The notes under the pieces were generated by a model that was not told where the DNA came from, made no database searches, and was given only the letters and a program-made list of their open reading frames with translations. A stretch of DNA of 64,000 bases from Macrotis lagotis (Eukaryota > Chordata > Mammalia > Peramelemorphia > Peramelidae), in assembly GCF_037893015.1 (NCBI RefSeq), contig NC_133665.1, forward strand, positions 102,019,937-102,083,936. Direction: 5' to 3'. The position numbers and the translations under genes were made by a program. This document shows positions 54,325 to 64,000 of this stretch, in pieces (within the stretch, counting starts at the first letter, position 1; each line of letters begins with the position of its first letter).

Positions 54325-55540
54325 AGAAATAAATATAAAAATCATAACTTCAGTTATAAAGAAATGGAAGTAAAAATAGAAAATTTCAAAATCTTCTTAA
54401 AGCTTCAGTTTTCCAATTGTCTACTTGATAAAATTCTGGGAAATGGAAGTCTTTGGATTAGGAATAGGGAGAAGAGTATGGTTGCAGAGCTGAATAGATT
54501 ATCACTAGGAAGGCTAGGTTACTTTTACTCTCTTGATGATTTGCCATCTAGTAAGAGTGGAACTATTCTAGTTCCATACATTGGATGTATCAGTTGTGGA
54601 ACTTTGAGTGACAGTAAATTAAAAATCCCCTAAGCCTGATGGTACCTCTGAGCTGGGAAAGACCTATGTCTAAAAGGCCAAGGTCTTCCACTGTATCCAC
54701 ACTAACACCAGTTATCCTGTTCCTACTGTATTGGATCACTGGGTTCAGATGCTTCTATGTCTTTGCACAACATCCTCCCACTTTAATCCAAATTAAGTTT
54801 GTCTTGACATCATTCACTTGATGTCATGTTCATCTTCCAGATGAAGACAAGAACTTAAAACATACTCTGAAAAGTCACCCCATCTTAATTTGCATTATTA
54901 ACATTTGACCTACAATAATCCTAAAAACTTTGGTAACAATATTTGTGTAGCATTTTAAATTTCATAAAAATCCTTCCCTAGAACTCTTTCCATTGTACAA
55001 TAACTTTCTATTGTGATCTTAATAGATAAGAATACCAAACTTCAAAGACTGGAAATAATTTCCTAGTCACACAGCTTTGCTTGGGGCAGAGGGTTCAAAT
55101 CCAGTACTTCAGTTTCCAGTTTTAAATTTGAGAAAAATTTTGACCAAAATGTTGAAGAAATCAATTGATTTAGGTCAGGGTATGCCTGTAGAGAATTTTA
55201 TTTGTTTTAGGATTGGGTGAGTTTTGTGTAGTTTTTTTGGTGTGATCCATTCTTAATCTATGAATACATTCTTAAAAGTGCTTTTTTCTTTTAGATCCTG
55301 TAATATAATAAAACTTACTTGGTTTTTGAAACACTTATTAATTTAAATAATTCTGCAGCTGGAAAAAATGAATTGCAAGTAGAATTTGTTGTTGTATTCA
55401 TGACAAAAAGCTGCCTTATAGAAGAAAGGCAAAATGAAGATGCTTCTGTCATTTCAGTCCTTAATTGTTAAATTTCTTATAAAGAACATATTGATACCTA
55501 TTTTAAATATTCTGTAAGTTTTCTGATTAAAGAAATTTTG
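54325..55540. other. Intron 1; one CORE-SINE trace
   Basis: 54,945-55,122 contains antisense MIR-type phrases (CCTAGTCACACAGCTTTGC, GTTCAAATCCAGTACTTC). The remainder is unrecognised. Confidence 0.4.
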
Positions 55541-55692
55541 GGGACAGCTAAGGTGGGGCAGTGAATAGAACACCTGGTCCTGGAGTCAAGAGGATCTGAG
55601 TTCAAAATTGACCCTAGATACTTAATAATTATCTAGCTATGTGACCTTGAGTAAATCACTTAAGTCCATTGTCTTGAAAAAAACAAAACAAC
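55541..55692 (+). repeat. tRNA-headed SINE, diverged
   Basis: GGGGACAGCTAAGGTGGGGCAGTGAATAGAACACC, B box GAGTTCAAAATTG, tail ACTTAATAATTATCTAGC, A-rich end. Confidence 0.88.
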
Positions 55693-58600
55693 AAATGCTA
55701 TTGTGATGAATCTTTTAAGTTTCTATTTTTTCTTCAGGATTTCTTTGGGATTGCTTTTAATCTGTGAATTAATCATAAATATCTATTGTTTTTGAGAATT
55801 TTGGTAGGTTGAAGAGGAAGGACCCTATGGAGGGTCCTATTGCCCCCATTGTACAGATGAAAGAACTGAATCTGAGTGTGAAATCAAGCATTTTAAGGGT
55901 TTACTGATTTGCTAGGCATTGAATTACAAATACTACCGGAAGACAGTACCTGCCCTTAAGGAGTTTACAATCTAATGGGAAAGATTACACTCAAAAGAGG
56001 AAGCTAATTGAAATTTGTAGGGGATTAGAAGTATTCTCTGTGTTTTGAAGAAAGTCCAAGAGTGAAACCTGGAGAGAAATTAAAAGATCATGACTGACTG
56101 TCTTGGATCTCCCTAAAGTAGGTTCCTGAGTCAGCCAGTCAGAAGGGAGGGGCCAGAGCTAGAAAGGTATGAGGTCCAAAAGTAGAGAGAATTTCCAGGG
56201 GAAAGAGTTTGCTGAGATTTCCCTGAGACAACTGGGAAAGCCAGGAGTGAAGCCTCCAGAAAAGTGAAAAAATTAAGTGATTTGGCCAGGGTCACATTTA
56301 GTGAGTTTTTGAATGAAGATTTAAAATGAGACCTTCCTGACTCTGAGGTCAGCCCAGTCCACTAAATGATGTAAACCTAAAACCTGCTAAAACACTTGTC
56401 TTTATTCTACATCAGAGCCCTTGAGGGCAAACTTGTTGGTGGGGGCTTTTACAATTTACAAAGTGCTTTCTCCATATGCTAAATGAGTGCAATCGTCCTC
56501 TAAGGCCCCAAATGCCTTTTACTTACTATCATGGCATGATTTTGAATCCTATAACCTCAATTCCCCCCCCCCCCCCAAATAATTCTCCAGTCTTGAACAA
56601 GCCCTGCCAATAGAAAGGGCTTTTGTTCAAAAAGAAAATTTTCTGGGTTTTTTTTTTCCTGTTAACTTTTCCAAATGAAGAAAAGAATAGTCAGAACTTT
56701 ATTTAGGTCCTTATAAAAATGTAATTACTTTTGTACAAATCTGCCATTTCTGTGACTTTTTTTTATTCTCTTTTGCCAGATAATTTCATTTGCTGCCTGG
56801 TATCAGATGTCCAGGAAGGAGAGGTTCTTTGGAAAATCAGAGAGTTTCCTCTCCTGACTAATATATAGGATGATTAAATTGAACTAGAAGTACCAGTTTC
56901 CACAGTAAAGTAGATCTGATCATGATGAAGGAGAGGATGAAATAACAGCTTCTGGGCTAGGCATCACAAGACAAGTCCAAGCCTGTGAGAGGTTGGGAAG
57001 TATCCTGAGACAGGTAGTCAGAGGAGGACCTTTTCTCTCCTAATAAAACATTATTAATTGACCTAAAGGAGAAAATTATATGCTCATAGACAGTATTGCA
57101 AATTATTTTCCTGGGAAAATACATCTTTTTTTTTTTAAAGCATTAGGAAGATGCCATAGAATATATTCCCTGCCAGTTGGATTATATTTGGCACTGGTAA
57201 TGGGAAGCATATTGAAGTAAAAAAGACAAGATTGTATAATGTTTGTGGATAAGATGCTATAATCATTTTCCGTAAAGATTTATAAGCTGTAGCAGAAACT
57301 TGGGCAGCATGTCATTTTAGTCATTATTACTTAACATAAGACTATATCTTTAATTTGGGACAGAATAAAGGAATATGTGGAAAATTTTAATAACTTCCCA
57401 ATTACGAATATTGCCTGTGTCTCCTAAAAAGGAAACTGTTAAGAGGGACTAAGTTCTTAATCACCAATTTTTGAGAAAGATGTTATTCAGAATTGAAATT
57501 GAAGAAGCTGAGGAATAGGAGGTTCCTCAAAATGATGAATTTGTATTCCAGCTTCATAAAGCAAGCTACTTGAATGGCAAGATGAAATCCAAGGGGATCC
57601 ATAAGAGTATCTGGAATTTAATGATACCTTTCACTGAAATTGAAACTTGCCAAGACAGTGTAGGCCATACTCGACTTGGCAGGGAGTATTCTTGTTTTAC
57701 AAGCAAAAGTGATGCATTCAGGCTTAAACAATTTGGCCTTTATGGGGGATCATTCAGTTTTTGAAATCATTAGAAATAGGAAACAATCATGCTTTTTTCC
57801 AGTCAGTCAGTAGATATTTATTAAGCCATGAGCCAGATAAGAATACTAGTGGAGTTGGGCGAAGATACTTGGATAGGGGCAAAACACAGGTGTGTGAGAG
57901 TATACACTCTGGAAAGGAAGCAGTAGTTATACTTAAGTACTCTGCCCTCTTGTCCTCAGGGGCACAGGGTGATGCAATTTTGCAGGATGATGAAGTGCTT
58001 CCAAAGAATCATTAACAGGTGGGGAAAGGTGGATTCTTTAGAAAAGAGGAAAAGAATGTAGAAACTGAAAGCTGGCTCATCAAGTGTGAATTTGAGCCAG
58101 ATGGAATCTCTCACCTGAAAATCACATTTATTCCTGGTTTTTGCTACTTTTCATAGAGATTGTTGTCTTGTACTTGCATGAAACAGCATCATTGTTTGAG
58201 AAAGAAATGAAGAAAGAGGATTCCAAAATTGAAAGCTTAGGAAGAAACAGAGGAGGAAAGGATTTAATATTTGCAACAGCTTTTTGTAAGGAAAGCAGTA
58301 GAATCTGCTTACCTCCAAACTTTAAAAAAAAAATTATTTTAAAACAAAACAGAAGAGACATTTGTCATTTGGTCTCACAAAGCTGTTTCTGCTCTGATAA
58401 CAAATGTAATAATCTAAGAAGTTTATTTCCCCCAGTGTTTGTGGTCAGAAAAAGCTACCAGCTTTTGTGGATAGTAGATTTTCCAAAAAGTGAAAGTGCT
58501 GAATGAAAACTCTTTAAGAGAAGGGAAAACTTTTGGTCTTACCCAGGAATATTTGTGGGGTTTTTTTTTCTAGAATTGGTTATCACCTCAGAGAGTGTTT

Positions 58601-59244
58601 ATGTTTCAAACTGCTTTCTGTTACATTGAAATTTTGTTTATTTTCTTTGCCTGGAAGACCTTGCTCCTATTTAATTTGTCTGAAAATTCTCTTTAAAAAA
58701 GCAGTACTATTATATAAGTAAAATAGTATTTAGTAGTATAATCAAGGATTGGAAAAATTATAATTTATGTGGTCACTAGTATCTATATAGCAAGAAAAAA
58801 CTGCTACTTAATTTTGTGGTCTGGCTTTCATAGACTACATTATTAGAACCCAATCTAGTCCCGATTGTTGCTGGAATAACCATTCATTGGAGATAGAATA
58901 GTCAGACAATTCTTCTCTAATCTATAATTTTGCAGTATATATATATATATATATATTTCACAGATTTTCCAATAAATGCATGTGGTCTGTTTAGTATATG
59001 ATTTTATAAAATGCTGAATTCATACCTATCAAGCCATTTGAGCTGTTATTTATTTTATATTTTTCCCCTAATCTCTTTGAGCTGATATTTAAATCCTAAG
59101 AAACTTGAGCCTATAGGCTTGTGTTTCCTCAGTGATAGTGATGGAATCATTCTAGATCATGCAGTGGTTGTAGAAGGAGCTTCTAGTTAGTCAGATTTTG
59201 AGTTTGGAGTTGAAATTCCTTATAAGCTATAAATTGAGAGTTGA
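55693..59244. other. Intron 1; scattered old repeat traces, otherwise unrecognised
   Basis: 55,900-55,990 (TTAAGGAGTTTACAATCTAATGGGA) matches the unclassified mid-repeat family. 56,262-56,370 is an antisense CORE-SINE (TTAAGTGATTTGGCCAGGGTCACA). A C14 run lies near 56,563 and an (AT)n run at 58,935-58,957. Frames up to 121 codons (58,141-58,506) lack domains or splice context. Confidence 0.45.
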
Positions 59245-59420
59245 AAAGGTTCTCATGCCATCTATCATTAACTCTTATTTTACAGGAGGAATTGAAGGCA
59301 AAAAAGGCCCAGTAATTTTTGTCCAAGGTCATAAAGTTAATCATTGTGGAACTGGGATTCAAACCAGATGTTATGAACTTTAAAATCAGCACATTTTCCA
59401 CTGTGCCATGCTACCTCTTA
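59245..59420 (-). repeat. CORE-SINE, THER/MIR-type
   Basis: TCATGCCATCTATCATTAACTCTTATTTTACAGGAGG...GTCCAAGGTCATAAAGTTAATC...ACTGGGATTCAAACCAG...CACTGTGCCATGCTACCT, antisense order. Confidence 0.7.
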
Positions 59421-59536
59421 GAAACCAGTAGAGCAGTTGGGGGGGAAATGGAAATTTGTGAGATTTTATGATGTTTTTAAAGTGCAGTTAGGTGATCCAG
59501 CACAAAGCAATCCCTTGTGTTAAGAACAACATGACA

Positions 59537-59642
59537 GGGTCAGCTAGGTGGCACCTTGGATAGAGCACCAGCCCTGGAGTCAGGAAGACCTGAGTTCAAA
59601 TCCTGTCTCAGACTCTTAAGGATTGTTTAGCTGTGTGACTTT
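59537..59642 (+). repeat. tRNA-headed SINE, 3' truncated
   Basis: GGGTCAGCTAGGTGGCACCTTGGATAGAGC, B box GAGTTCAAATCC, stopping after TTTAGCTGTGTGACTTTA. An antisense CORE-SINE piece follows at 59,728-59,810 (TTTTACAGATGAGGAAATTAAGGC). Confidence 0.85.
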
Positions 59643-60017
59643 ACATAGGAGAAAGAACAGTTTTGGAAAATGAGAGAGCAAAAACTGAAAGATATGTGAT
59701 TGGAAAAGAAAGAGATCCCTCTTTGTTTTACAGATGAGGAAATTAAGGCCCAGGGAGATTAGGTGACTTCCCCAAAATCACACAAGCAGATCTTCAGTGC
59801 TTTTCAGTGGTCTCTAAATAAAATATCCTGTTTGTGAATATTTAGCCTTAGTGGTTTATATATTTGTTTATTTTTAGAGGAATGAAATTCCACAGGAATT
59901 ATCCTCTAGGTTGGTTTTTTCCCTTAGTTCTCTGCTTTACTTCCCAACTCTCTTTTTTGCTTTTGATAGGTATTTGGCTGCCTTTATTAAGTGATGGACA
60001 AGATTTTTTTCACATAA

Positions 60018-64000
<3,983 letters not shown>

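Noticed and set aside
58141-58506. 121-codon plus frame in intron 1
   Set aside because: No domain pattern and no convincing donor/acceptor pair. The overlapping minus frame is equally open, as expected by chance.
1373-59642. tRNA genes at the many A-box/B-box pairs
   Set aside because: Each pair is the head of a SINE with a non-tRNA tail, A-rich end and often a TSD. None folds as a complete, undecayed tRNA by inspection.

Overview
The window is a vertebrate nuclear locus, almost certainly marsupial and probably Australasian (dasyurid-like). It holds one recognisable gene, ARF1, in a repeat-dense setting. The marsupial call rests on dozens of copies of a short tRNA-headed SINE (A box near GCTAGGTGGC, B box near GAGTTCAAATCC, tail ACTTAATAATTACCTAGC, A-rich 3' end), two longer-bodied SINE families, MIR/THER/MAR-type CORE-SINEs, old L2 and CR1/L3 LINEs, and L1 copies with the characteristic long marsupial 3' end. 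The dasyurid suggestion is inference from the SINE subfamily and has not been tested.

Positions 1-36,000 are intergenic and made mostly of interspersed repeats. The main blocks are: nested SINE/L2 pieces (4.2-6.4 kb); an L1 3' fragment (8.3-9.5 kb); a 5'-truncated class I endogenous retrovirus on the minus strand (9,994 to about 14,283) with one LTR, a decayed env, integrase and RNase H, and two later SINE insertions with clear target-site duplications (TSDs); a complete ORF1-only LINE ('half-L1') on the minus strand (16,809-19,980) flanked by a 14-15 bp TSD; a second, much older ORF1-bearing LINE copy on the plus strand (30.1-31.45 kb); and several microsatellites. I see no protein-coding host gene here.

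About 36,000-37,260 is a strong CpG island with GC boxes, palindromic NRF1-type motifs and a YY1-type motif. I read it as the ARF1 promoter plus a non-coding first exon whose likely donor is at 36,595/36,596.

Positions 36,596-60,045 are the inferred ARF1 intron 1 (about 23.4 kb), with many SINEs mostly antisense to the gene. Three coding exons follow: 60,084-60,231 (ATG to first base of codon 50), 61,735-61,845 and 62,605-62,729. All have canonical splice sites and phases that join into 128 uninterrupted codons. The last coding exon lies beyond the window. ARF1 is a myristoylated small GTPase that recruits COPI, AP-1 and GGA coats at the Golgi.

The most unusual item is the half-L1 at 16.8-20.0 kb. 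Its 3' part carries three SINE-derived modules in antisense, and in all three the changes from the usual SINE sequence are dominated by T-to-C (A-to-G on the LINE sense strand).
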